Shown piece after piece: positions 11,933 through 21,446 of a stretch of DNA of 64,000 nt. A model generated the notes under the pieces. The model had not been told where the DNA came from. It saw only the letters and a program-made list of their open reading frames with translations, and searched no databases. A program made the position numbers and the translations under genes. The stretch comes from Telopea speciosissima (Eukaryota; Streptophyta; Magnoliopsida; Proteales; Proteaceae): the NCBI RefSeq assembly GCF_018873765.1, contig NC_057923.1:8506413-8570412 (forward strand). The letters are read 5' to 3'. Within the stretch, counting starts at the first letter, position 1. Each line of letters starts with the position of its first letter.

Positions 11933-12564
11933 CCCCCACCCCCATGAATGATCTCAGTGCCTCCTATTGATTGAACCGATAAGGTGCACTCATAGGCTCT
12001 AGCCTGCCCTGTATCCTTGGTTACCGGGCAGGAAACACCCACCCTTATAAAAAATACAAAACTTTGAAAATCTCTTTACTTTTATTGATTTTTTTTCAAT
12101 TTTAGTCCAAATGGTCGGTTTCAATTGGTTTTACCGATTGTTTTAGTCGATTTTGGTTTTTTACCGGTTTCTAAAACAAGAACCAATACAAGTAAAGAGC
12201 TCGATTGATCGATCTTGGTTGATACACAATCCATTGTTTTCACCCCTACGTGAACCTCTTGAACCATGGTCCGATGGTTGTAAATCTCGATATTGTTTCA
12301 TACATATTGATATTGACAGAACCTGACACCAATTAATAGTTGTTACGGATAGGCCAATATAGTAAATTTGGCCTGACAAACCCGGGCTAGCCCGAGCCAG
12401 TCCTGAGCCTGGATTGGGGCCTAGCTAGGCTAAAAATTTTAGCCTGCAAGACACAACTAAGCTGGGATTTTCATGCCTTTGTCCAAGGTGAGCTGGGCCT
12501 CGGCTGAGGTCTCTGGCTGAGCTTGGGCCAGCCCAACCCAACAATTTATAATATATTAAAAAGC
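11933..12564. other. Gene-free repeat-rich stretch
   Basis: No supported coding frame. Contains GC-richer AGCCCGAGCC / GGGCCTAGC-type repeat sequence at 12380-12540, which recurs in related form at 18060-18250 and 22090-22480. Confidence 0.35.
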
Positions 12565-13128
12565 AAATTACATGCACCCCTGATGTTGAAACAATAACAG
12601 AACACCCTCACATTGTTTCAACTGTTAGGTATAGTTAAACATTTGAAAATGGTCATATTATCCTTTAATTTTTGATATCGATCATTTTTTTCCTTTTTTG
12701 GTAGGATTGACATCGATCATTTTACCCTCATGAGACATAGTCATAGCGTACCATTGTCATCTTCCTCCACCTATCCCTTTCTTCTTCGGCGATCTGTAAG
12801 GAAATAAATTATCTCCGGCGATCTGCGGAGAAAGAACTCTGAAGGGTTTTGCGAATCAGATTAAAAAAAACAATCCCAAAAGATTTTTTCTTCATTTTAA
12901 TCCATCCATGGATTGAAACTGTGAGGGGAGAAGTGAAAGTTCTCCCGTAAATGACACTCGGTCCAAGATTTGATCTTGGGGACGTGAACAGGTAGACCCA
13001 AGTCTAAAAAAAAGTCAACACTGAGGAGAGAATTGAGATCGAGAGAGAGAGAGAGAGAAAAGGAAACCATTAATGCAGAGAGTAGAGGTGAAGAACAACT
13101 TACCCCAGAACCAGTAACAATGGCGGTT

Positions 13129-13715
13129 CTAATGGATCCATCCTTGAGATTTGATCAACTTGCTGATATCATCTATACAGGCATCAACGCCGTTGAGAAA
13201 CATGGTACCACTACCAGGGAACTTGAATCGATCCCCATCGAATCGAATCCAGTTCTGAACCGCCTTCTCCACCTTCAACTCCTTGTGCGGCATATTCTCA
13301 TACCACACGTAATTCCAACTCATCGGCCATTTAAATGGGTACTTGTACCCAAAAGGGACAGGCACGCGACTCTTGAGCAATTCCCCTCTCTTCAGGCAAT
13401 GTCTCTTTCTCTGTAGATCAATTTGTCCTTATCGAACTCCAAGGATCGCTTGGTGTCTTCACATGGGCTGTATTCACTGTACTTGATCTCACAAAGTCGG
13501 TAATGCTTCGTAAGCATCGTCGTCGGAGAGTCATCGGCGACATGGTGGGTCAAGAAATCCAGTTTAGGAGTGAAGGTTTTGCTCTGAATGTCACTGCAAG
13601 GAACCGAATTGACCAGGCGAGAGATGGAAGGGACTCCACCACTGTGTTGCCAGATGCCAAGGAGGTATGCAAGAGAGCAGAGAACGGTAACTAAGGCCAG
13701 GCCTAACAAATTTAG
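13129..13715 (-). pseudogene. Fragment of a PMT-type (DUF248) putative methyltransferase gene
   Basis: Read on the minus strand, one frame gives a membrane anchor (LVTVLCSLAYLLGIW, around 13700) then YSEYSPCEDTKRSLEF and LIYRER. These match the N-terminal part of plant Golgi methyltransferases of the PMT family (usual pattern YTPCQD...YRERHCP). After a stop near 13392, another frame resumes with the next family block: VPFGYKYPFKWP, YENMPHKELKVEKAVQNWIR and FKFPGSGTMF. The SAM-binding catalytic region is absent. This is a 5' gene fragment with a frame break, lying between MULE ends, and is not a functional enzyme gene. Confidence 0.72.
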
Positions 13716-13842
13716 GGATTTTTCATTTGGAGGAGAAGATGATATATGAGGGTAAAATGATACTTCAATTATGTCATTGAATTACAAAAGGTAAAGCTGT
13801 CTTTTTACTTTCAAAACTATCAGCTCACTAACACTGTGAGCC

Positions 13843-14028
13843 TGAAGAGATTTAGAATTCCCAGTAGATCTTTATTGACTTGAGAGATATTTATAACACA
13901 AAAGTATAACAGACCACAGAAGCTTCTAGAGCTTAGGTGGATAATGACACGTAACCATTTCCTAACAATACAAGAATACATAACACATGGGATGAGAAAT
14001 AGTCATGTGTTATCTCTTCTCCCTTACA
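13843..14028 (-). repeat. 3' LTR of copia element
   Basis: 186 bp, begins TGAAGAGATTTAGAATTCCC on the plus strand and ends CCCTTACA. By eye it differs from the other LTR at about nine positions (around 95% identity), pointing to an insertion that is not very recent. Confidence 0.93.
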
Positions 14029-14095
14029 CGCCCTCGCAAGTGCAGCAGATCAAAGAGCGCAAGCTTGTCACGAAGGAAAAAAAAGCGAGTGCGAC

Positions 14096-15220
14096 TCAAT
14101 CCCTTGGTGAGGATATCGACAGTCTGATCGACAGTGGATAGGTAGCGAACCAGCAATCGCTTGGAGGGCCCAAGATCTCGGACAAAGTGAAAGTCAACCT
14201 TAATATGCTTTGAGAATGGAAGACAGGGTTAGCAATCATATAAGTCGCACCGATATTGTCACAAAGGAGAGTAGGTGCGGTGGGCAAGTAAACGCCAAGT
14301 TCTCCAAGGAGAGACTGAATCCAAACTAACTCGGTGGCAGTAGCAGCCAAAGCACGATACTCCGCCTCTGTAGAGGAGCGAGACACAATCCGTTGTCTTC
14401 GGGAACCCCAAGAGATGAGGTGACAGCCGAGAAAAATACTGAACCCGATAGTAGAGCGACGATCATCAAGACAACCGGCCCAATCGACGTTTGAAAAGGC
14501 CGTCAAGGAGATAGACGAGCCAAGAGCAAAGAATAAACCCAAAGCGGTGGTGTCCCTTAGATAACGAAGGATCCCTTTGACGGCAGACTAATGAACGTCA
14601 GTTGGGGCATGCATAAACTGGGCGACCTTACCAACTGCATAACCAATGTCAGGCCAGGTGGCGGCCCAATACTGTAGGGCACCTACGGTCTGACGATACA
14701 ACGTCCCATCGGGAAGGGGACTACCCAAAGATGACAACAGAGAGGAACCCGCGGCCACTGGTGTCAAAATGGGCTTAGCAGTGCTCATTTGTGTTCTCGC
14801 CAACAAATCGGTGATATACTTTTGCTGGGTTAGTAGAAGACCAGCCGGTGTGCGCTGGGCCTCAATACCAAGGAAATAGGTTAGATCCCCGAGATCCTTG
14901 AGAGCAAATGACCCTGAAAGTGCCTTATAGAGGTTGGAAATCACAACGGGACTGTTACTCGTGATGAGGATGTCATCAACATAGATGAGAAAATAAAGCA
15001 CAACGTTGTTGGAGCGATAGATAAAAAGAGAAGTCTCCGTGTGAGACACCACAAATCCATGAGAGATAATGAACGAACTCAACTTGTTATACCAAGCTCG
15101 GGGCGCCTGCTTGAGACCATAGAGGGATTTGCCCAAGTGACAAATGTGACCTGGGTAGGATGGGTCAATAAAACCGAGTGACTGAGTCATAAACACGGAC
15201 TCAACCAAATCCCCATGCAA
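14096..15220 (-). pseudogene. copia reverse transcriptase and RNase H remnants
   Basis: Reverse transcriptase frame (15220-14588) contains LYGLKQAPRAWYNKL and the catalytic YVDDILIT. RNase H frame (14542-14096) contains NVDWAGCLDDRRSTIGF, the family hallmark, and SSTEAEYRALA. A stop between them and the missing start of pol make the polyprotein non-functional. Confidence 0.9.
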
Positions 15221-15731
15221 GAAAGCATTCGAAACATCCAGCTGTCGGACCGGCTAATTTAAAGTGACAGCCAGGGATAAGACAATCCGGATGGTTGTGG
15301 GCTTAACAACTGGGCCGTAGGTCTCATCAAAATCAAACCCTGGGCGTTGATGATACCCCTTTGCAACCAGACGGGCCTTGTAGCGGTCAATGGACCTGTC
15401 CGGCTTACGTTTGATCCTAAAGACCCATTTACAGCCTATGACATTGGTGGCCTTTGAGGAGGGTACAAGGATCTAAGTTCCATTGTTAATCAAGGCATTA
15501 AATTCATCTTGCATAGCCATGCGCCAATGAGAAGAGCGTGCAACCTGGGTGTAGCAGGTTGGAACATCCAAATCATCGGCCGAGCGCTCAACATGAAGAT
15601 TGAGTCGAGCAGGGCGAGGTCGAAGGGAACCAGTTTGGGATATGGTAATCACACGGCAGGCGCCATTAGGGGCCACGAGAGAAGGCCCAGGAGGGGCACC
15701 GGTAACAGAATCAAGCCCACCTAGGGCATCA

Positions 15732-15965
15732 TCAACAGTAGCAGGCTCAGTGTGAGCGTTTACAACAGAAGCCGGCCCATTTGGGGTGTTTACAACAGTA
15801 GCAGGCCCCGGTGGGGTATTTACAATAGTAGTAGGCCCCTGTGGGGCATTTACAATAGTAGCAGGCCCCTGTGGGGCATTTACAATAGTAGCTGGGCCCT
15901 ATGGGGCATGGACAACAGTAGCTGGGCCCTGTGGGGCATGTACATGGGCAGCAGGCCCATCTGGA
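15732..15965. repeat. 30-bp minisatellite inside copia pol linker
   Basis: About eight tandem units of 30 bp (consensus core ACAATAGTAGCAGGCCCCTGTGG) start at 15732, 15762, 15792, 15822, 15852, 15882, 15912 and 15942. The period is a multiple of three, so on the coding (minus) strand it makes a ten-residue repeat of the type GPATIVNAPQ. It lies in the linker between integrase and reverse transcriptase. Confidence 0.88.
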
Positions 15966-16756
15966 TCAGTGGAAACAGTAGGAAGAGCAGGCCCACGGGC
16001 GGCCACATCTGAAGGTGTACAAGGCAAGAGAAGTGGAGCAGAGGATACGAACCAAGAAAGAAAGGGAAGAGAGGATGGTCGAGAAGAATCTAAGGAAGAA
16101 TAAGGAAAGAGCGACTCATCAAACATGACATGTCTAGAGACAAATGTACTGTGAGTAGAAGGATCGTAACAGAGGTAACCCTTGTAAGAAGAAGAGTATC
16201 CAATAAAAATGCATGGTTGGGAACGAGGTTGGAGTTTATTCTTAGCATAGGGCCGTAGCCATGGATGGCATAGACAACCAAAAGTGCGAAGTAATGAATA
16301 ATCCGAAACAGAGTGAAATAGAGCTTGGAAAGGTGTGGTGTTACCTAGCACAGAAAGAGGTAGCCGATTGATTAAATAGGTTGCAATTTGAAATGCAACA
16401 GACCAAAAAGAGTCGGGCATACTGGCTTGGAACAGTAGAGCAAGACCAGACTCCACCACATGGCGGTGCTTTCGCTCTGCCACCCCATTCTGCTCCTGGG
16501 TATGAGGACAAGAGATTCGATGGGTGATGCCATTTGTGGCCAAGATATCCTTCAGTTTGAGAAACTCACCACCCCCATGGGGTTGAAAGGACTTAATGGA
16601 ACATCCAAAATAATTTTCTACCAAATTCTTGAAACGAATGAACACTGAATGAACATCAGATTTATTTTTAAGTGGATACAGCCAATAGTATTTGCTAAAG
16701 TCATCAATGAATACTATGTAGTAACGAAAATGATCAAATGATAAAAGAGGGGGCAA
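15899..16756 (-). pseudogene. copia integrase core
   Basis: Frame encodes VFIDDFSKYYWLYPL (first Asp), FQPHGGGEF where the family normally has FQSDGGGEF, and EQNGVAERKHRHVVE (catalytic Glu). The second Asp of the DDE triad appears replaced by His, so integrase activity is doubtful. The C-terminal part runs into the ten-residue repeats. Confidence 0.88.
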
Positions 16757-16874
16757 GGCCCCAAATGTTGCTATGAATTAGCTCCAAAGGAGAAGTACTA
16801 ATGGAAGAAGAAGAAGCAAATGGAAGTTTATGACTATGAGAACAGCGACAAGCATCGCATGTACCAAGGGAACT

Positions 16875-17528
16875 CTATGGTGGCGCAGCTGGGATGGAGC
16901 GAAGGACATGGCAAACACAAGACATGGCTGGATGTCCAAGACGTCTATGCCAGTCAGTTATTGTGGTCAGAATTGAAGTGGAGAAATCACGGTAGTCTTC
17001 ACCAAGACCTTTAAGAATGGCTAAGACAAGATCCACATCATGAACAGGATTGTTGATGGCGGCTAGGGCATCAGTGATGGATCGCACAGCAAGAAGAAAC
17101 TCAATAACAGAAGAACTGCCTTTTTGGATTCGAAGAAGCCTATCTTTGAGATCCATAATCCTAGATCGTGAGGAAGGCGCAAAAACTCGATTTAGGGTTT
17201 CCCAAGCATTGTGAGATGTCCTGGCGTAGAACACATGAGGCAAAGTCTCCTCTGAAAGAGAAGAGATCAACCAGCTAAGAATTAGCTGATCTTGACGCTC
17301 CCATAAGGCAGAGAGAGCAGCATCGGTAGTTGCAGAAGGCTGGGGAAAGCTCCCATCAATGTAGCCAAGCAAGTCGTGGCCACGCAGCAATGGTAGAAAC
17401 TGTGCACACCAGTGAAGGAAGTTAGTAGAAGAGAGCTTGAGCGGAAGAGAAGGGTGGACATTCAGAGAAAGTAACGAAGGAGAAGAAGAAACGGTTACAG
17501 AGGACGAACCAGAGAGATCGGAAGCCAT
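16875..17528 (-). pseudogene. copia gag fused to pre-integrase motif
   Basis: Starts MASDLSGSSSVTVSSS and contains typical copia gag blocks (LSSTNFLHWCAQFLPLL, HNAWETLNRVFAPSSRSR, LKGLGEDYRDFSTSI). It passes directly into TDWHRRLGHPAMSCV, the pre-integrase motif. The CCHC zinc knuckle and protease that should lie between are missing, so an internal deletion has joined the two parts in frame. Confidence 0.85.
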
Positions 17529-17585
17529 TAGAGCAAGAAAGAAAAAGAAAATGAAACTCTTAAGAGAAGTACAGCTACGATACCA

Positions 17586-17771
17586 TGAAGAGATTTAGAA
17601 TTCCCAGTAGATCTTTATTGACTTGAGAGATATTTATAATACAAAAGTATAACAGACCAAAGAAGCTTCTAGAGCTTAGGTGGATAATGAGATGTAATCG
17701 GTTCCTAACAATACAAGAATACATAACACATGGGATGAGAAATAGTCATGTGCTATCTCTTTTCCCTTACA
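17586..17771 (-). repeat. 5' LTR of copia element
   Basis: 186 bp, same ends as the 13843-14028 copy. It is followed on the minus strand by the TGGTATC primer-binding site. Confidence 0.93.
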
Positions 17772-17855
17772 GAGCTATCAGGGGGTTATATGTAAATGAT
17801 GAAACTATTAAGGTGTTCTATTATTATTGCAAAAACTAGGGGTACATGTATTTTT

Positions 17856-19532
17856 CCCACATTCTTCAATTTTTTTAATCAATCCACACCAGTCACACTA
17901 TTTCTTTTTTTCAACCCACCAAGTTCACCATCCACCCACTTCTCTCACTGGCTCATTCTTTTTTTTAGATTATTGTTAAGAAAGAAAAAGAAAGTCATCC
18001 TAAACCCTATAGAGCCAGGGTCAATCAAGGTCATCTATACCTTGAAATGACAAAAATTAGGGTTGACAAGGTCAATTAGGGCCACCTTGGCTCAACCCAA
18101 CTCAATCAGAATCAGTCATGGCTGATCTGGGGCTGGACAAAGATATCTCAGCCCAATCTAGGGTTGGAGGTTGGACTGTATCTACACTGAATTAATAGAA
18201 CTTAGGATTGGGTTGGGATTTAAAAAAAACCGGCCCAACCTACCCATTGACGAATCCCCACCCATCCCCATTGACACCCTAGTTAAAAAAAAATTTTAAA
18301 AAAAAACAAATCTTGATTTGGCCTGATACGCTTTGTACCGAAACAATAACTGATGCTAGGTTTTATCATGGTTTGACTATTTGAGGAATCGATATGGGTG
18401 GAGGCTAATCCCGATTTCTGGCCGATCCCATGTTGGTGGATTGGTATGAACATGAGTAAAATATAAAAAAATCAAGTTTTTTGAAAAAAATATGACTAAT
18501 AGAGTCTGATCCGGATTAATATCGGCAAAGACCGATACGCTACCTATACCAATTTCTAAAACCCTGGGTCTAATATCAATGCATGCTCTTTATCATGGTT
18601 TTAGTGCACGGTATCAGAACGAGTATCAGTTTCTGACCAATATGGTATCAGATCAATATCAACATGAATTAAAGTATCAAACAAATTTGGCCCTAATTCT
18701 CTTTTAAAAATTGATTTTTTTGACTATTTTACCGTTTGTCTATACCGTCTCACCTATATGGTATCGACACGATATTGAAATCGATCACCTATAAAACCAA
18801 TATGTTACCGATACCGATATGATACTGATGCCTTGAACCCTTGAACCCTCGAACCATGCACCTCCTTATTGACTCTTTTTTTTTTTTGTTTCTTAGGGGG
18901 TGGGGTGTGGGGGTGGCTCAACCCTATCAAAATAATAAAAATCCTCCTTATGGACTGAGCTCAATACTACACTTTTGAGGGGCAGCAGCCCCACTCCCTC
19001 TGCACCAGGGCGTGGGGCTCAAGCCCCGATTTGATTAAAACACACTAGTTGGAGTGTTTAGCGCAGAGTCTACTAAACGCGTAGAGAACCAGAGAGCAAA
19101 AGCAGAGTAGAAATCTCGAATTAGAAGAGGAGCTCGAGTCATCAAACAAATCATAAATCTAAGAAGAAGAAGTTAGGACTTAGGAGACATTAAAAATTAC
19201 AATTTCCAATAAAACCTGTCGTTTCTCTGCTATTCCTACTTTCCAGTGGCCCTGGAATTTTGATAATCCAGACCACTTTGTCTTCACGCACCCAATTTCA
19301 CGTGATTCCTCTCCTTCAGTCCCGATGAGGACGAAACCCAGAAAGAGACCTTCCTCCCCAGTCTCTCTCTCTCCCTCCCTCCTTCCATGGTAAGTTATCC
19401 AGAACCCTACTGCGGAAGTAAGAGATCTAAGATATAGAAAGCAAAGCTTTAGAATTTCCTCTCTTTTCTCTCTCTCTCTGGTTTCATGAATCATGACCAC
19501 ATTACAACTACAGTAATTGCTCAAATCATTCC
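17856..19532. other. Gene-free stretch with dispersed repeats; promoter of LRK10L gene at its right end
   Basis: No supported gene. Two repeats rich in GATACC/GGTATC words lie at about 18360-18570 and 18590-18850; related copies occur at 21575-21690, 43920-44095 and 58490-58735. The last 400 bp (pyrimidine-rich, CTCTCTCTC near 19360-19480) should hold the 5' UTR and promoter of the receptor kinase gene. Confidence 0.4.
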
Positions 19533-21446
19533 ATGTCTCCTCCTCCACCTTGGTCGATCATCAGCTTGGTTGCTTTCATCTTATTACGGTTGTTGTTCAT
19601 CGATCTGACCACAGCGTACACATGTTACTCGGGGGCAGCAGCTGATGATACAGATAGATCTTCTTCTTCTTCTTCCTGTCCCCCTTTCACTTCTTCTCCT
19701 TCGTTCCCTTTCGCTTCCTCTCCCGGTTGCGGCCATCCTTCGTTTCAGATCCGCTGTTCCTCTCCTCACTCCTTTATTTCCATCAACAACTTGTCTTTTG
19801 CTCTACTTAGCCACGAACCCAACTCTACCTCTCTCCTACTCTCTCCTCAACCCTCTCTCATCACCAATGTAACTGAATCTTCTTGCCCTAATTCCGTTAC
19901 AACGGGTTTTTTCAATTCCATCATCCCTGATCGATCTATCAATCTCTCCGGTTCCCCTTTTCGATTCTCCGACGCTTCTTGCTCCCGTCTCTTTTTACTT
20001 CGACCCTGCGAACCCCTCTCTCTCCCTAATTGTAGCCAATGTCCTTGGGAATGCGAGATACACAACAACCCAGTTCGGCTGCTGTCGGGCTGCGGCGCAA
20101 AGCTTCACAATGTCTCAGAGCAGCGTTGTCAGGAAGACGTATTAGGCTACCTTCGTAGTTTCCTCAAGTATGGAATCCAGATGGAGTGGGACGAAAATGA
20201 CGACCCTTACTTCTCCAGCTGTGAAGGTTGCCAAGCCCAGAACGGGGTTTGCGGTTTCAATTATTCCGACCCTCGGAAGCCATTTCTCTGCTTTCACTCC
20301 CAGACGCAGTTCCCGCCGCCATGGATTCATCGTAACAACCAGAATCGGATCGTTCTCTTCTGCACCCTTTTCATGTTTATCTGCCTGTTTATTGTGGTAG
20401 GGGTGGCGACGTTGATCTATCGCTTCAAAGCGCTGGAATCGCAGAAATCGGAAGAAGATCCCACGACTCTGTTCCTGCATCGTCACAGGTCGGCGAATCT
20501 CCTCCCGCCCGTCTTCACCTACGGAGATCTCGAAGCGTCGACGAATCGTTTCGACCCAAGGAACAAACTAGGCGACGGTGGTTTTGGGTCGGTTTACATC
20601 GGCCAACTCTCCGATGGGCAGATCGTCGCCGTGAAGAAGCTCCACAGACAACAAGCGATGGCTGCGGCGGCATCGACCAAGGCATTCTGCAACGAGATCT
20701 TGATACTGTCATCGATAGACCACCCTAACCTGGTGAAGCTCCACGGGTACTGTAGCGATCCAAGAGGGTTGGTGCTCGTATACGACTACGTGCCAAACGG
20801 AACCCTAGCCGACCATCTCCACGGGTCGAAGAGCTTGGAAAAGAAGAGGTCATTGACATGGCAGGTGAGAGTAGAGGTGGCGTTGCAGACAGCGATGGCA
20901 TTGGAGTACCTTCACTTCTCCGTGGAGCCGGCAATCGTTCATAGGGACATAACATCGTCGAACATATTCGTGGAGAAGGACATGAGGATCAAAGTTGGGG
21001 ATTTTGGGCTATCGAGGCTTCTGGTGTTCGAGTCATTGTCGTCGAAGTCGTCAGGGTACGTATGGACGGGGCCGCAGGGAACGCCGGGGTACTTGGATCC
21101 AGAGTACCATAGATCGTTCAGATTGACGGAAAAGAGTGATGTGTACAGCTTTGGGGTGGTGCTGTTCGAGCTGATATCAGGAATGAAGGCAGTAGACCTG
21201 AGTAGGGATAAGAGGGAAGTGTCCTTGGCGGATATGGTGGTTTTAAAGATCCAGGTGGGATCGCTGCATCAGGTGGTGGACCCCTTTCTCCTCCCGGAAG
21301 GAGATGATGCCATTCTCATGGGTTCCGTCGAAGCCATGGCGGAGCTTGCTTTCCGGTGTGTTGCCGCCGATAAGGACGACCGGCCGGATGCCAGGGAGCT
21401 GGTGACGGAGTTGAAGCGTATTCGCAACCGTACACGTGGACATTGA
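19533..21446 (+). CDS. LRK10L: LRK10L/WAK-type receptor-like kinase, intronless, 637 aa
   Basis: A single open frame starts MSPPPPWSIISLVAF. The N-terminus is a signal peptide (about 1-28), followed by a cysteine-rich wall-associated-kinase galacturonan-binding-like domain (CYSG..., PGCGHPSFQIRC) and a WAK-associated C-terminal domain ending CEGCQAQNGVCGF. One membrane span lies at about 272-297 (LFCTLFMFICLFIVVGVATL). The kinase has the glycine loop LGDGGFGSVYIG (about 345), VAVKKL, catalytic VHRDITSSNIF (about 469), KVGDFGLSR (DFG, about 490) and GTPGYLDPEY. All key residues are present and it is an RD kinase. This order is that of the LEAF RUST 10-like receptor kinases; the complete single exon resembles the LRK10L-1.5 type, as I remember it. 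The ligand is unknown; cell-wall sensing is inferred from the family. Confidence 0.92.
   Translation: MSPPPPWSIISLVAFILLRLLFIDLTTAYTCYSGAAADDTDRSSSSSSCPPFTSSPSFPFASSPGCGHPSFQIRCSSPHSFISINNLSFALLSHEPNSTSLLLSPQPSLITNVTESSCPNSVTTGFFNSIIPDRSINLSGSPFRFSDASCSRLFLLRPCEPLSLPNCSQCPWECEIHNNPVRLLSGCGAKLHNVSEQRCQEDVLGYLRSFLKYGIQMEWDENDDPYFSSCEGCQAQNGVCGFNYSDPRKPFLCFHSQTQFPPPWIHRNNQNRIVLFCTLFMFICLFIVVGVATLIYRFKALESQKSEEDPTTLFLHRHRSANLLPPVFTYGDLEASTNRFDPRNKLGDGGFGSVYIGQLSDGQIVAVKKLHRQQAMAAAASTKAFCNEILILSSIDHPNLVKLHGYCSDPRGLVLVYDYVPNGTLADHLHGSKSLEKKRSLTWQVRVEVALQTAMALEYLHFSVEPAIVHRDITSSNIFVEKDMRIKVGDFGLSRLLVFESLSSKSSGYVWTGPQGTPGYLDPEYHRSFRLTEKSDVYSFGVVLFELISGMKAVDLSRDKREVSLADMVVLKIQVGSLHQVVDPFLLPEGDDAILMGSVEAMAELAFRCVAADKDDRPDARELVTELKRIRNRTRGH

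Larger units (their letters stand above)
13843..17771 (-). mobile_element. Defective Ty1/copia retrotransposon with two LTRs
   Basis: Two 186-bp LTRs (TGAAGAG...CTTACA) bound a 3.5-kb interior on the minus strand. A primer-binding site TGGTATC follows the 5' LTR (about 17585-17574), matching initiator tRNA-Met use in copia elements. Order in element sense: gag, pre-integrase, integrase, reverse transcriptase, RNase H, as in Ty1/copia. Flanking bases GAGCC and GAGCT suggest a 5-bp target duplication with one change. The region between gag and the pre-integrase motif is deleted (no zinc knuckle or protease seen) and several stops interrupt pol. It is non-autonomous. Confidence 0.92.
12565..17855. 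mobile_element. Probable Pack-MULE (PMT fragment) split by a copia element
   Basis: Left end AAATTACATGCACCCCTGAT with AACAATAACAGAACACC matches the inverted right end (17855 leftwards: ACATGTACCCCTAG, then AATAATAGAACACC). About 80 bp of imperfect terminal repeat can be followed on each side. Between the ends lie a captured methyltransferase fragment (13129-13715) and a complete copia insertion (13843-17771). Removing the copia leaves about 1.36 kb. I found no convincing 9-bp target duplication, so the exact ends are approximate. Confidence 0.5.

Noticed and set aside
15732-15965. CRISPR-like regular repeat
   Set aside because: Units are contiguous without spacers, and the context is a plant retrotransposon, so it is a coding minisatellite.
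15752-16103. Plus-strand repetitive frames over the copia element
   Set aside because: They are antisense readings of the 30-bp array; the real coding strand is minus.
19180-19548. Minus-strand frame of 122 codons upstream of the kinase
   Set aside because: Low-complexity Glu/Arg-rich reading caused by the pyrimidine-rich leader of the LRK10L gene; no family motif.
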